Assembly: GCA_026995045.1 (NCBI GenBank)
Contig: JALWPK010000137.1
Coordinates: forward strand, 1 to 64,000
Direction of reading: 5' to 3'
Length of the DNA stretch: 64,000 nt
Source of the DNA: Gammaproteobacteria bacterium
GTDB taxonomy: Bacteria; Pseudomonadota; Gammaproteobacteria; SZUA-229
Under the pieces are notes generated by a model, which worked only from the letters and a program-made list of their open reading frames with translations, made no database searches and was not told where the DNA came from. Of the stretch, positions 1 through 9,642 are shown one piece after another. Every line of letters begins with the position of its first letter. Position 1 is the first letter of the stretch. Both the position numbers and the translations under genes were made by a program.

Positions 1-1
1 G

Positions 2-79
2 GGCCTGATTGAATGCAGCAGCAAACCTGGCGAAACCACTTTTACCATCATCCTGCCGCTGGAGAACGGACATGACTGA
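2..79 (+). CDS. glnL: C-terminal end of nitrogen regulation sensor kinase NtrB/GlnL (partial, starts before window)
   Basis: Open frame from base 2, [25 protein letters not shown], a kinase-like C-terminus; its stop overlaps the ntrC start (ATGACTGA). Confidence 0.75.
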   Translation, partial: GLIECSSKPGETTFTIILPLENGHD

Positions 80-1475
80 CGCATCGCATGTATGGATTAT
101 CGATGATGACGATTCCATCCGCTGGGTGTTGCAAAAAGCGCTGGAAGCCGCCGGCATGCGGGTCACGTCGTTCGCCAACGCCGACGCCGTGCTGCAACAA
201 TTGCAGAGCGGAGAGCCCGACGCCATCATCACCGATGTGCGCATGCCTGGCATGGACGGCCTGACCCTGCTCGGCAAACTGTCTACCGAGTGGCCGCACA
301 TCCCGGTGATTATCATGACGGCGCACACGGATCTCGACAGCGCGGTTTCCGCCTATCAGGGCGGCGCATTCGAATACCTGCCCAAACCATTTGACATCGA
401 TGAAGCCGTTGAACTGGCGCAGCGCGCCTGCGCGCACAAAAACGACACCACCGCAGATGATGGCGACTTACACGGCAGCATGCCCGAAATTATCGGCGAA
501 GCTCCCGCCATGCAGGAAGTGTTCCGCGCAATAGGTCGGCTGTCGAATTCCAATATCAATGTGTTGATAACCGGCGAATCCGGCACCGGCAAGGAACTGG
601 TGGCGTTGTCGCTGCACAAACACAGCCCGCGCGCCAACAACGAATTTATCGCCCTCAATACCGCCGCCATTCCCAAAGACCTGCTCGAATCCGAACTCTT
701 CGGTCACGAGAAAGGCGCGTTCACCGGCGCGCAGGCGCAACGCAAGGGGCGGTTTGAACAGGCCGACGGCGGCACATTATTTCTTGATGAAATCGGCGAC
801 ATGCCCGCCGACCTGCAAACCCGTTTGCTGCGCGTGCTCGCCGACGGCATTTTTTATCGCGTCGGCGGACACACGCCGGTCAAGGTTGATGTGCGCATCA
901 TCGCCGCCACCCATCAGGATCTGGAATCGCATGTTCAGCAAGGCCTGTTTCGAGAAGACCTGTTTCACCGGCTCAATGTGATACGCATACAATTGCCGCC
1001 GTTGCGGGATCGCAGGGAAGACATCCCCGCGCTGCTCAACCTGTTCATGCAACGCGCCACCCGCGAATTGCAGGTTGAACACAAAACCTTTTTGCCGGAA
1101 GTGGTGGATTATCTGTCTTCGCTGGACTGGCCGGGCAACGTGCGTCAGCTTGAAAACACCTGTCACTGGCTGGCGGTGATGACATCGGGTCAGCAGATAC
1201 ACCTGTCCGACCTGCCGCCTGAATTACAACCCGGCTTTCAGCAGGGCAGCCAGACCGGCGTCACCAGCTGGCAAGATGCGCTGCAACAACACCTGCAACA
1301 GTCGCTGGCGCAGGGCAAACAACAGGTCGCCACCGACATTATCCCGCAGGTTGAGAAAATTCTGATTGACGCCGCGCTGGAGCACACCGGCGGCAAAAAA
1401 CACGAAGCCGCCAAACTGCTGGGCTGGGGAAGAAACACACTAACGCGCAAACTCAAGGAACAGCAAACCGGCTGA
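72..1475 (+). CDS. glnG: Nitrogen regulation protein NR(I), NtrC
   Basis: Receiver domain ([18 protein letters not shown]), sigma54 AAA+ motifs GESGTGKE and GAFTGA, C-terminal Fis HTH ([13 protein letters not shown]). Start placed at 72 rather than 9 because of the overlap with ntrB. Confidence 0.93.
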   Translation: MTDASHVWIIDDDDSIRWVLQKALEAAGMRVTSFANADAVLQQLQSGEPDAIITDVRMPGMDGLTLLGKLSTEWPHIPVIIMTAHTDLDSAVSAYQGGAFEYLPKPFDIDEAVELAQRACAHKNDTTADDGDLHGSMPEIIGEAPAMQEVFRAIGRLSNSNINVLITGESGTGKELVALSLHKHSPRANNEFIALNTAAIPKDLLESELFGHEKGAFTGAQAQRKGRFEQADGGTLFLDEIGDMPADLQTRLLRVLADGIFYRVGGHTPVKVDVRIIAATHQDLESHVQQGLFREDLFHRLNVIRIQLPPLRDRREDIPALLNLFMQRATRELQVEHKTFLPEVVDYLSSLDWPGNVRQLENTCHWLAVMTSGQQIHLSDLPPELQPGFQQGSQTGVTSWQDALQQHLQQSLAQGKQQVATDIIPQVEKILIDAALEHTGGKKHEAAKLLGWGRNTLTRKLKEQQTG

Positions 1476-1537
1476 CAGCCACCGCCAACCAGTTGCGCTC
1501 GCAATGCAGCATGTAACACGAGAGCATTGTCTGTGTT

Positions 1538-2260
1538 TTATGCCTCCACGCTTTCGATACTGCGCATATACGCCTGTTCCAGGTTGTCCGCCTGGTATTT
1601 TTCAATAAATGCCGTGGTTGTTCCGCTATAGGTGATTTTATTCTGATGCAACACCGCCATGGTGTCGCTCAACTCGTCCACGTCGGCCAGCACATGCGAG
1701 CTGAAAAACACGGTCATCTGTTCATCGCGCATGTCGGCCAGCAGCTGCTTGAACAGATAGCGGGATTTGGGGTCCAGCCCGCTCATGGGCTCGTCCAGAA
1801 TTAACAGCGATTTACCGCTAAGCAAACAGGAAGCGAGACCGAGTTTCTGCGTCATGCCTTTCGACAGCTTGCCGACTGACTTGCCCAGAATGCTTTCATC
1901 CAGCTCCAGCCTGTTCAGCACCTGCAACACCTGGTTGCGGCTTTTTTTGCTGCCGTGCAGGGCAAGCATGTAGTCGAGAAAATCCTGGCAACGCAGATGC
2001 GGCGGCGGACTGAACCGGTCGGGCAGATACGCCACCCTGTCACGCGCCTGCACCTTGCGATGCGACACGCCATACAAACTGATTGCGCCGCTGTCTATCG
2101 CCAGCAAATCCAGTATGGCCTTGATCAGGGTCGACTTGCCGCTGCCATTCATGCCGACCAGGCCGGTAAACTCTCCCTGCCTGACCGCCAGCTGGAGATT
2201 CTGCAACACCATTTGTTTGCCAAACGATTTGCTGACCTGTTCGCACTGGATTGCATTCAT
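1538..2260 (-). CDS. ABC transporter ATP-binding protein
   Basis: Walker A GMNGSGKST, signature LSKGMTQKLGLA, Walker B LLILDEP. Confidence 0.9.
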   Translation of the reverse strand: MNAIQCEQVSKSFGKQMVLQNLQLAVRQGEFTGLVGMNGSGKSTLIKAILDLLAIDSGAISLYGVSHRKVQARDRVAYLPDRFSPPPHLRCQDFLDYMLALHGSKKSRNQVLQVLNRLELDESILGKSVGKLSKGMTQKLGLASCLLSGKSLLILDEPMSGLDPKSRYLFKQLLADMRDEQMTVFFSSHVLADVDELSDTMAVLHQNKITYSGTTTAFIEKYQADNLEQAYMRSIESVEA

Positions 2261-2292
2261 GATTCGATGTTATCGATTTGTCGCTTCAACAA

Positions 2293-2316
2293 AAAGAGCC
2301 CGCAAGCGGGCTCTTT
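2293..2316 (-). terminator. Rho-independent terminator downstream of the prepilin gene
   Basis: AAAGAGCCCGC-AA-GCGGGCTCTTT perfect stem followed on the minus strand by a T run. Confidence 0.85.
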
Positions 2317-2340
2317 GAGATTATATGTGGCGCACTGTAA

Positions 2341-3030
2341 TCAGAAATTTCTGAATACTGCAGCACAATTCGAGCTGGGAGACTGCAACTCGTAGTTGGC
2401 GCCATTTTTACAGGCGGTTTCATCTGCTGCAATCCAGCCAGCGCCGGCAACACCCAGCTGCATTGCTCCGGTGCCGGCAGCGCCATCATCCACTTTTCTG
2501 TCCAGTTCGGCCAGCACTTCAACCGGGATACCTCGGCCAGTAATCAATTCATGCGCATTAACCGTGCCGGACTGCACCATCGTGCCATAGCTTAGATTCA
2601 TTCCCGCGCCGAATCCGTTATCCGGACAAACCGTTACCTGGCAGTCATAAGCATCAGCAGCAACGGTTTGGGTATCATCGGAATACCCGCCGGTGAGATA
2701 ACCTGCTGCTTCAAGATGCACCCATACCCGGGCGCGTTCCGCGTCAGTGTTAACCAGTCCGTTAGCGTCACCGCCATCAGGCGCGCCCGGCAGGTTGACG
2801 TTGGATAGCGCCGTCAAATAGTCGCCCGGAAAAGCGCGGTAGCGATCCTGAAAACTGAACCATGCCGCTGTAATACCATCCACTGTATTGTTCAGCGCGC
2901 GCACGCGTGCCGTATTAATCAGCTCCTGCCCCTTGAGCACGCCGCCGAGCAGCAGGCCGATAATAACCAGCACGATGGCGATTTCGATAAGTGTAAAGCC
3001 GCCCTGTTTATTCTTTGTTATGTTCATCAT
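2341..3030 (-). CDS. Type IV prepilin-like protein
   Basis: Class III signal KQGGFTLIEIAIVLVIIGLLLGGVLKGQ. Confidence 0.85.
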   Translation of the reverse strand: MMNITKNKQGGFTLIEIAIVLVIIGLLLGGVLKGQELINTARVRALNNTVDGITAAWFSFQDRYRAFPGDYLTALSNVNLPGAPDGGDANGLVNTDAERARVWVHLEAAGYLTGGYSDDTQTVAADAYDCQVTVCPDNGFGAGMNLSYGTMVQSGTVNAHELITGRGIPVEVLAELDRKVDDGAAGTGAMQLGVAGAGWIAADETACKNGANYELQSPSSNCAAVFRNF

Positions 3031-3085
3031 GTTCGTATTCTCTGCAAGTCAGCGCATCACTGATAAATTGTATTTATCGTAATTC

Positions 3086-3102
3086 AGCAATTACCATACC
3101 AA
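3086..3102 (-). promoter_or_regulatory. Putative sigma54 (-24/-12) promoter for the prepilin gene
   Basis: Minus strand TTGGTATGGTAATTGCT against consensus YTGGCACGRNNNTTGCW: invariant GG and GC with N10 spacing, about 56 nt upstream of the start codon. Confidence 0.65.
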
Positions 3103-3149
3103 CTAGTTATAGCCTACAAATGTTCGATTTGCAGTGTAATATCAACCCT

Positions 3150-3911
3150 TTATCGGCTTTCTTGTGTCGAGTTTTCAACACTTTGACGAACATCTGACGC
3201 CTTTTCTTCCAGCGTGGCTATTTTGTTGGTGAGAAACTGAATTTCATACGGATCGGTGATTTCCCCGCTTGCTATCAGCGCGCCAACCAGTATCTTTGCG
3301 GCTTCGACCTGTCCCATGTCTTCCAGCACGATAATTTTCATGTCGCGCGCCCAGTAGGGGATGTTGGCGTCCCTGTCCGCCTCGGCCAGCGCATGCGCGT
3401 ATTTGAGCGCCAGCTCCATATCCCTGAGTTCATGCTTGGCGGTGATCACCGCATGCGCCAGCCAGCGCCAGTGTTTTTTCGGGTTCTGCCTGAATTTGAA
3501 AAAAATATATTCCAGCATTTTGCGCTGCCGCGGCGGATCGAACACGCTGCCATACACCCTTGCCGCCACCAGCATCGGATAATGGCCGTCCGGATCCAGC
3601 GCCAGGATGGTGTCCAGCCATTTGATGATGCGGTCGTAATCGAGTTGGCGAAACGGAATGCTGACCCCGGGCTGGTTATCAAACGCCTGCAACCACAGAT
3701 TGAGTATCTTCGCCATCGCCACCGGCTCGCCCAGCGAGACGAGCGCATAGGTTCGCGGCGACATCGGATTGGGAAGGTCTTCCGCCCTGGCCGCCACTGG
3801 CTCTTGCTGGCTGTGCCACGCCAGTTGCAGCATCAGCATGATAACCAGCAGCCAGCGTATGCTGACGGGCACATCACGGATACCGCGCTCCTTGTCGAAA
3901 ACCAGGTTCAT
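3150..3911 (-). CDS. TPR-like membrane-anchored protein between ABC permease and prepilin genes
   Basis: N-terminal TM segment (IRWLLVIMLMLQLAWHSQ), helical-repeat-like body; abuts the permease gene. Confidence 0.5.
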   Translation of the reverse strand: MNLVFDKERGIRDVPVSIRWLLVIMLMLQLAWHSQQEPVAARAEDLPNPMSPRTYALVSLGEPVAMAKILNLWLQAFDNQPGVSIPFRQLDYDRIIKWLDTILALDPDGHYPMLVAARVYGSVFDPPRQRKMLEYIFFKFRQNPKKHWRWLAHAVITAKHELRDMELALKYAHALAEADRDANIPYWARDMKIIVLEDMGQVEAAKILVGALIASGEITDPYEIQFLTNKIATLEEKASDVRQSVENSTQESR

Positions 3912-3914
3912 TCG

Positions 3915-4691
3915 TCAGAAATTTTTCCGGTAAAAATCAAACAGGGCGATGCTTGACAACAAGCCGAGAAAGATCAGGGTTTGGCCCAACACCGGCGCCA
4001 GCAACGACCAGTCGCTGACGGCGCCGGTGAGCCAGGAGGTTTGGGTATAACGATGCAGATCCGGCAGTAGCCAGGTCAGCATTTCGATAAAGCCGTCCAT
4101 GAATTTCTGCGCCGCAGTGGTTTGCTGCAAAATCGGGTACTTCACCATCAGATAGATGGATGTTGTTATGCGGGCGGCGATGTAGATGATAAACACGCCC
4201 GCCAGCGCAGGCGGTATCTGGCTGAAGGTAAACAACATGACCAGTGACAGCGCCACTACCAGCATCAACTCCATAAACAGCGACAGGCTCCAGATCAGCA
4301 CCGAGTCCGCCGACGCGTACCACAGCAGCAACAAACCAAACACGGCGCTGACCAGCATGGCCACCACCACAAACCCCGCCAGTTTGCCAAAATAATACTG
4401 GCTTCGATGAATCGGCATGGCCAGTATCATTTCCAGGGTTTTGTCCTGCAGCTCGCGCACGCAGCTGGAAACCACGAACATCGCCACCACAACCACTGAG
4501 CACAAGCGCAGAAACGCGGCCAGTATCGCCACCTGTGTCACTCGGTGCTCGGTAATGGCGAGGTCGCCGATGAATTCCACCATGGCAAAACTGATTGCCG
4601 TAACCAGCAGCAACAGCAGCAGCAGCCGGTTTCGCATTGCTTCGACTATGGTAAATTTGGCTATCACCGTGACGGGCGCCAGAATATGCAA
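3915..4691 (-). CDS. ABC-2 type transporter permease
   Basis: Multiple TM helices; RELQDKTLEMILAMPIHRSQYYFGKLAGF motif typical of ABC-2 permeases. Confidence 0.75.
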   Translation of the reverse strand: MHILAPVTVIAKFTIVEAMRNRLLLLLLLVTAISFAMVEFIGDLAITEHRVTQVAILAAFLRLCSVVVVAMFVVSSCVRELQDKTLEMILAMPIHRSQYYFGKLAGFVVVAMLVSAVFGLLLLWYASADSVLIWSLSLFMELMLVVALSLVMLFTFSQIPPALAGVFIIYIAARITTSIYLMVKYPILQQTTAAQKFMDGFIEMLTWLLPDLHRYTQTSWLTGAVSDWSLLAPVLGQTLIFLGLLSSIALFDFYRKNF

Positions 4692-4797
4692 AACCTTGTG
4701 CCTCCCCGAATCTCATCTATCATCCGTTAACAGGTAGTTGAAAAGCCTGTTAAAACAGGGATGATGCTATTATTCAACAAATTGTAGGCAAGCAGGC

Positions 4798-6489
4798 ATG
4801 AATTTGCACCCCGCAGGCGGGCTTTTAAAACACGAATTCAGATTGCTTGGCCTGATGGTCGCCAGCTTGCTGGCGGCTATTGTGTTTATCGATGACAGCA
4901 CGCTGTCGCGCAGCCTGTTAATCATCCATTTTGGCTTCTTTCTTCTGTGGCAGCCCATCCTGGCGCAACAGGAGTCATTCAGTTTCCGTAACCTGCTGGT
5001 TTTGGCCGGTTTTCTGGCCGGGTTTTTAATCTGGTTTAACTTGTGGGTCGCCACATTCTGGATACTGTTGTTAATGAGCCTGCTTACCGGGCGCATATTC
5101 GCACGTGGCCTGCGCCGGGCGATATACGGCGTCGCAGTCATTATCCTGTTTCTTGAAATTACCCTGGTCATTACCCCGCACCTGTTTCAACTCAAGGCGC
5201 TGGGAGACGAGCTTGAAACTGTTTTGCAGTCCGCCATGATCGGCGCTTCACTGTTGCTGCTGTTCAGCAAGGCCGATCAGCAGCATGCTACACATGTCGA
5301 TTTCATCCGCGGCTTTATGGTGATATTGCTGATATTGTTCCTGTGCATGGGCAGTGTGCTCAGCACCTACAATACCGGCAACCAGTATTTGCCCTCGCTG
5401 GCGACAACGATTGTTATCGCCGCTCTGTTCATGCTGGCCACGGCAATTCTGTGGACGCCGCGCGCCGGTTTTACCGGACTGGCGCAGTTGTGGGAAAAAT
5501 ATCTGCTTAATATCGGCGGCCCGTTTGAGCAATGGGTGTCACAACTGGCTGCGCTGGAAGCCAACACCAATATCAAGCCGGACAGCTTTCTGCAAGCCAG
5601 CATTCAGTATTTGCTGGATCGTCACTGGATTTGCGGCGTCTACTGGAAGACCGGGCGCAGGGAGTCGATGCAGGGCAAACAAAGCAATCACCATGTTTCT
5701 TATGCAGACAGCAAGCTGCGCATCACGCTGTATGCCTACAACCCGATCGGCCCGGCGCTGATGCTGCACACCAAGCTGCTTCTCAGCGTACTGACTTTTT
5801 ATCACCGCGCCAAACTGCAGGAGCAACAGCTTATCAAACAGGCGCATTTGCGCGCGATTTATGAAACCGGCTCCAAGTTGACACACGACATCAAAAATAT
5901 TCTGCAGTCCACGCAAATGCTGACGCAAGTCATCGCTGATGAACAAACCTCTGTAGATGATGCGCGCAATCTGCTTTCCTATCAACTTCCGCTGCTGACC
6001 CAACGCTTGAAAACCACACTGGAAAAACTAACTACCCCAGTGCAGGCGGACTCTGAGCAAAAACCGTTGTCGGTCTGGTTTCAGTCATTACAGTCGCGCT
6101 ACGCCGGCCGCGACATTGTGTTTGAGGCCGACATCCGGCATGACGCCATGATTCCGGTTGAGCTGTTCGACACGATTGTGGAAAACCTGCTGGACAACGC
6201 GCGCACCAAACGCATCAACACCCCCGGGTTGTCAATTCAGGTATCCCTGCGGTCAGACAGCGCCGGTATCGAGTTGTGCGTTACTGACACAGGCGACGCC
6301 GTCGCCGATGAGATTGCTGACCAGTTATTCCATGAAGTCATCAACTCGGAAAACGGCTTTGGCATCGGCCTGTACCAGTCGCGCCAGCTCGCCATGCGAC
6401 AGGGGTACGAACTGCATTTGACAAATAATGTAAAGGGAGCGGTTCGTTTCAGCCTCAGCAGCCGGCAAAGCCAGGCGTCAGCCGTCTAG
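4798..6489 (+). CDS. Membrane sensor histidine kinase, PrsK-like
   Basis: N-terminal multi-TM region, H-box LTHDIKNILQ, N-box ENLLDNAR, G-box GFGIGLYQSRQLA. Confidence 0.7.
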   Translation: MNLHPAGGLLKHEFRLLGLMVASLLAAIVFIDDSTLSRSLLIIHFGFFLLWQPILAQQESFSFRNLLVLAGFLAGFLIWFNLWVATFWILLLMSLLTGRIFARGLRRAIYGVAVIILFLEITLVITPHLFQLKALGDELETVLQSAMIGASLLLLFSKADQQHATHVDFIRGFMVILLILFLCMGSVLSTYNTGNQYLPSLATTIVIAALFMLATAILWTPRAGFTGLAQLWEKYLLNIGGPFEQWVSQLAALEANTNIKPDSFLQASIQYLLDRHWICGVYWKTGRRESMQGKQSNHHVSYADSKLRITLYAYNPIGPALMLHTKLLLSVLTFYHRAKLQEQQLIKQAHLRAIYETGSKLTHDIKNILQSTQMLTQVIADEQTSVDDARNLLSYQLPLLTQRLKTTLEKLTTPVQADSEQKPLSVWFQSLQSRYAGRDIVFEADIRHDAMIPVELFDTIVENLLDNARTKRINTPGLSIQVSLRSDSAGIELCVTDTGDAVADEIADQLFHEVINSENGFGIGLYQSRQLAMRQGYELHLTNNVKGAVRFSLSSRQSQASAV

Positions 6490-6638
6490 CCAGACCTGAC
6501 AGATTGTTGAAAATGTCTCAGGTGAGTGTGAGACAAGGCAAAATCTGGTGAAAAAAGCACAGTTTACGAGCGGCATATGAGCACTTTGAGCCGGGTTTTA
6601 ACGCCGCGTCACGCCGTATGAGGTTTTGCAGCAGCCTG

Positions 6639-7409
6639 CTAGGGTAAAGCGCCGGCCTCTACCATCTTCGCCTTCAGTTCGTATTCGGAGATCCAGATAA
6701 CAATGTCATCAAATACCCCGCCGTCAGTATCCGCATCTTCATCCGTTGGCGGACGCTTGATGAACACCGCATTCAGGTCAACATTGTCCTGCTCATCCAC
6801 ATTAGCGGCAGGGATGCCCGGTTGAATGGTATTGGCGGAACTGATCGCGCCATAACCGTTTTTTCCGTGAGACAATAACACTGCGGCGACATTGCTCGCC
6901 AGGGTTTCTGTTGCCGTACCATCGTTGGTTCTTTTTTCAATTGCGCCGACCGCCGTGTCGTTCAGGCTAAAGCTTGCCGCGCCGCTGCCATCGCGTGCAA
7001 ACGTGTCATCCACCCAATAGCGGTAACGGTTTCCCCAGGCATCCTTGTCCGCCAGCCCGAGCGTCACCCACGGCAAGGTTCCGACACGGTTGCCAACCGA
7101 GCAGGAGCCGTTCACCCGCCTGTCTTCGATGCCATCCCTCGCTGTACCGTTCGGACACAATATGGCGTTGATACAATCTGGACAGGGCAGGTAAGGCGAG
7201 GGCTGACTGAGCGCATAGCCAATCATCGCTTGTTTGGCCAGCTCCAGTTCATCGCGCGTATCCGCAACCCGGGTATTATCGATACGCGAACTCAAGGTGC
7301 TGATAAAGCTACCCGCCAGCATACCAATGATGACCAGCACGATAGCCAGCTCAATCAGGGTAAAGCCTGTCTGTTTGTTCAGCGTCAGCATCATGGCGCC
7401 AGCACCCAT
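6639..7409 (-). CDS. MSHA/type II-like pseudopilin
   Basis: KQTGFTLIELAIVLVIIGMLAGSF prepilin signal; globular domain with LPCPD motif; true start probably 7394 or 7391. Confidence 0.8.
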   Translation of the reverse strand: MGAGAMMLTLNKQTGFTLIELAIVLVIIGMLAGSFISTLSSRIDNTRVADTRDELELAKQAMIGYALSQPSPYLPCPDCINAILCPNGTARDGIEDRRVNGSCSVGNRVGTLPWVTLGLADKDAWGNRYRYWVDDTFARDGSGAASFSLNDTAVGAIEKRTNDGTATETLASNVAAVLLSHGKNGYGAISSANTIQPGIPAANVDEQDNVDLNAVFIKRPPTDEDADTDGGVFDDIVIWISEYELKAKMVEAGALP

Positions 7410-8626
7410 ACAAAGTCTTCCGCTTCACTGGCGTCGAATATACTGTCCTGAACAGTATTGTCATTTTCGCCTTCAAAATAATCGGATGGCGAACTGCTCG
7501 GCGCAGGCAGCCCGTGACGGCCACTGAATACGATTACCGCCTGTTTATCATTGTTCGGCGCCGCTGTGTTATTCACTGTCAGGCAATCCACCCCGGGGCT
7601 GCAGTCTGCGGTTGAAGCGGTGGCGTAATAGCTATTCAGGTGCCATTTTTCATTGGCTATCCATTCTGGCAGCAGGTTTTCGGCGCAACCGCCCGCATCC
7701 CATTCATTATCATCAACCGGGAGATGGCCTTGCAGGTTGCCCGCCTGCCTGACAAAAGAACCGTCCAGTTGTGTTGAATCAAATGGCGTCGCTTCTGGCC
7801 AGTAACCGCAATTGCCGCGAAACGCCGTGACAGCATCGGCGATATCGCCTGCAACCTTTGCGTGCATGTATGCGGCCATATCCGCGTAGGTTATTACTTC
7901 AATCATATCGTTAACGATGATATTGCCGGCGGCGTCGCGCACCGGGCCGGGCATCAGCCCATTCACACTGTCGCCATTCTCAAAATCCACATTGTCTTCT
8001 TCGTTTGCGGTATTGAAAAAAGCGATATCCAGATAGTTCCTGGGATCAAGCCTGTCAGCGTTCGTGGCGCGTGTCTGCACGTATCCATCCTGCCTGACCA
8101 ATGCTTTGCCTGGCGAAATAATCACGGCGATAATCCCGTCCGGCCCCGCGCCATCGTTAACAGACAAACTGCCATCACGGTTTTTCAGGGTGATGCGTCC
8201 GGTCGTTGCAGTATTGATAGTGGTGACGCCTGCCGTGCCAAAATTGTTGCTGACGGCATACCACAATCGCTCATTGTTTCCGTCCCGCAGATCATCCATG
8301 CCCAGATCGCGGTATGGTAATCTGCCCGGACTCTCGATAAACGCATTGCAGCCCAAATCCTTGGCGCCGTCATCATTGGTATCCGGGCATGGAAGCTTGC
8401 CGGGGCCTTCATCGCCTGTGCCTTCAATCGCGGTGTAGTTCATTGCATACGCCAGCAACGCCTGTTTGGCCCTGACCAACGCCTCACGGGTAACCTGCTG
8501 CCGTTTTATCTGCTGCTCCTCGGCTGAAACACCGGTCAAAAAATAAGCGATGGAGGCCAGCGCCAGCGCAATGACAAACACCAGGAGCGCCAGACCCGAC
8601 TGCTGCTTGTACAGCGCGCTGTTCAT
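7391..8626 (-). CDS. Large pseudopilin-like protein lacking Glu5
   Basis: N-terminus KQQSGLALLVFVIALALASIAYFLTGVSAEEQ (prepilin-like, no Glu at +5); LPCPD domain shared with 6639..7409. Confidence 0.6.
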   Translation of the reverse strand: MNSALYKQQSGLALLVFVIALALASIAYFLTGVSAEEQQIKRQQVTREALVRAKQALLAYAMNYTAIEGTGDEGPGKLPCPDTNDDGAKDLGCNAFIESPGRLPYRDLGMDDLRDGNNERLWYAVSNNFGTAGVTTINTATTGRITLKNRDGSLSVNDGAGPDGIIAVIISPGKALVRQDGYVQTRATNADRLDPRNYLDIAFFNTANEEDNVDFENGDSVNGLMPGPVRDAAGNIIVNDMIEVITYADMAAYMHAKVAGDIADAVTAFRGNCGYWPEATPFDSTQLDGSFVRQAGNLQGHLPVDDNEWDAGGCAENLLPEWIANEKWHLNSYYATASTADCSPGVDCLTVNNTAAPNNDKQAVIVFSGRHGLPAPSSSPSDYFEGENDNTVQDSIFDASEAEDFVWVLAP

Positions 8627-8632
8627 GCCTGC

Positions 8633-9019
8633 TTATTCGCCGGCCTGATTATCTGACCAGCTTTCCCCGGGCTTGACCCGCACCAGCTTTCCGTCCACCA
8701 GCATCACCACCGATTTTTCGGAGCTGCGTGAACGCAAGACCTTGACGCCATCACTTGCGCCCCGGTTAACGCGGCCATTCACCCACACCACACTGCCGCC
8801 TTTACTGCTTTTGACTATGCCATTGACCTTGATATGGCTTGGGCTGGCATGTTCGCTCGCAGGCGTATCCGCCGCCTTGCCCTTGCGCAGGCGATCAATC
8901 TGGTGACGTTGTTTTACTGTTGTGAACAATGTACCGAGATCAGATTCCCGAAACAATGTATCAGCAGATGCGGCTGCGCCGCAGATGAACAATGCCAACG
9001 TTATCAGACTACGCATCAT
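8633..9019 (-). CDS. MshK-like pilus biogenesis protein
   Basis: Signal peptide; KVNGIVKSSKGGSVVWVNG; position between MshJ-like and pseudopilin genes. Confidence 0.55.
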   Translation of the reverse strand: MMRSLITLALFICGAAASADTLFRESDLGTLFTTVKQRHQIDRLRKGKAADTPASEHASPSHIKVNGIVKSSKGGSVVWVNGRVNRGASDGVKVLRSRSSEKSVVMLVDGKLVRVKPGESWSDNQAGE

Positions 9020-9642
9020 CCCTTTGCCTTTTTCGATTTTGTTGCGCGGATGGTATACCAGCTCAGCTCACAATATGCTTTCATGTTATTGGTTGATGCT
9101 GCTGTGCTGTGCTTGAGATCCGAGCCGGCGCGCTCAACATCACATTTATCGACAAGAAACAAGCCATTGGCTTTTTCCTGCAGGTTATTCAGCATGGCGA
9201 ACAGGTCGCCTTCATGACCCATCTTGATGTCCATGGTCATGGTGCTACGATAGAGATCCAGCCCCTTGAATGCTTTCGCCACTGCGCGCTTGTCCAGCTG
9301 TGTCTGACTGGACACACTGTATTTCACCGATGGCATCCCTCTGGATTCAGATGTCGCCTGTATCGCCTCATACCAGCTCAAACGGTCTTCCTTGCCAATA
9401 ACGCCATGATTGATCAGCTGAAGATACTCTGATTCGTAAGCGTCGATGATGCTGTTGTTATGACGCGAACTGCTGACGCGGTTTTTCCATATCTTCATCG
9501 CCCGCTTCGCATCCATCATGTCCTCCCTGGCCGAGTCCATGTAAACATAGGAAAAGCTGGCCATGCCTATCACAAATACCAAGGTAACAATGAACACATA
9601 GACCGCGCGTGAAAGATACGGGTGTACGTTATCAAGCATCAT
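9016..9642 (-). CDS. MshJ/PilO-like pilus biogenesis protein
   Basis: Single N-terminal TM and PilO-like size; overlaps neighbouring msh-like genes. Confidence 0.55.
   Translation of the reverse strand: MMLDNVHPYLSRAVYVFIVTLVFVIGMASFSYVYMDSAREDMMDAKRAMKIWKNRVSSSRHNNSIIDAYESEYLQLINHGVIGKEDRLSWYEAIQATSESRGMPSVKYSVSSQTQLDKRAVAKAFKGLDLYRSTMTMDIKMGHEGDLFAMLNNLQEKANGLFLVDKCDVERAGSDLKHSTAASTNNMKAYCELSWYTIRATKSKKAKG

Noticed and set aside
4683-4700. Possible sigma54 site TGCAAAACCTTGTGCC near the permease start (minus strand)
   Set aside because: GG-GC spacing is 11 rather than 10 and it overlaps the presumed start codon.
3937-4716. 259-aa minus-strand ORF 3937..4716
   Set aside because: Alternate frame of the ABC permease gene; composition (Gly/Arg/Val rich) is not protein-like.
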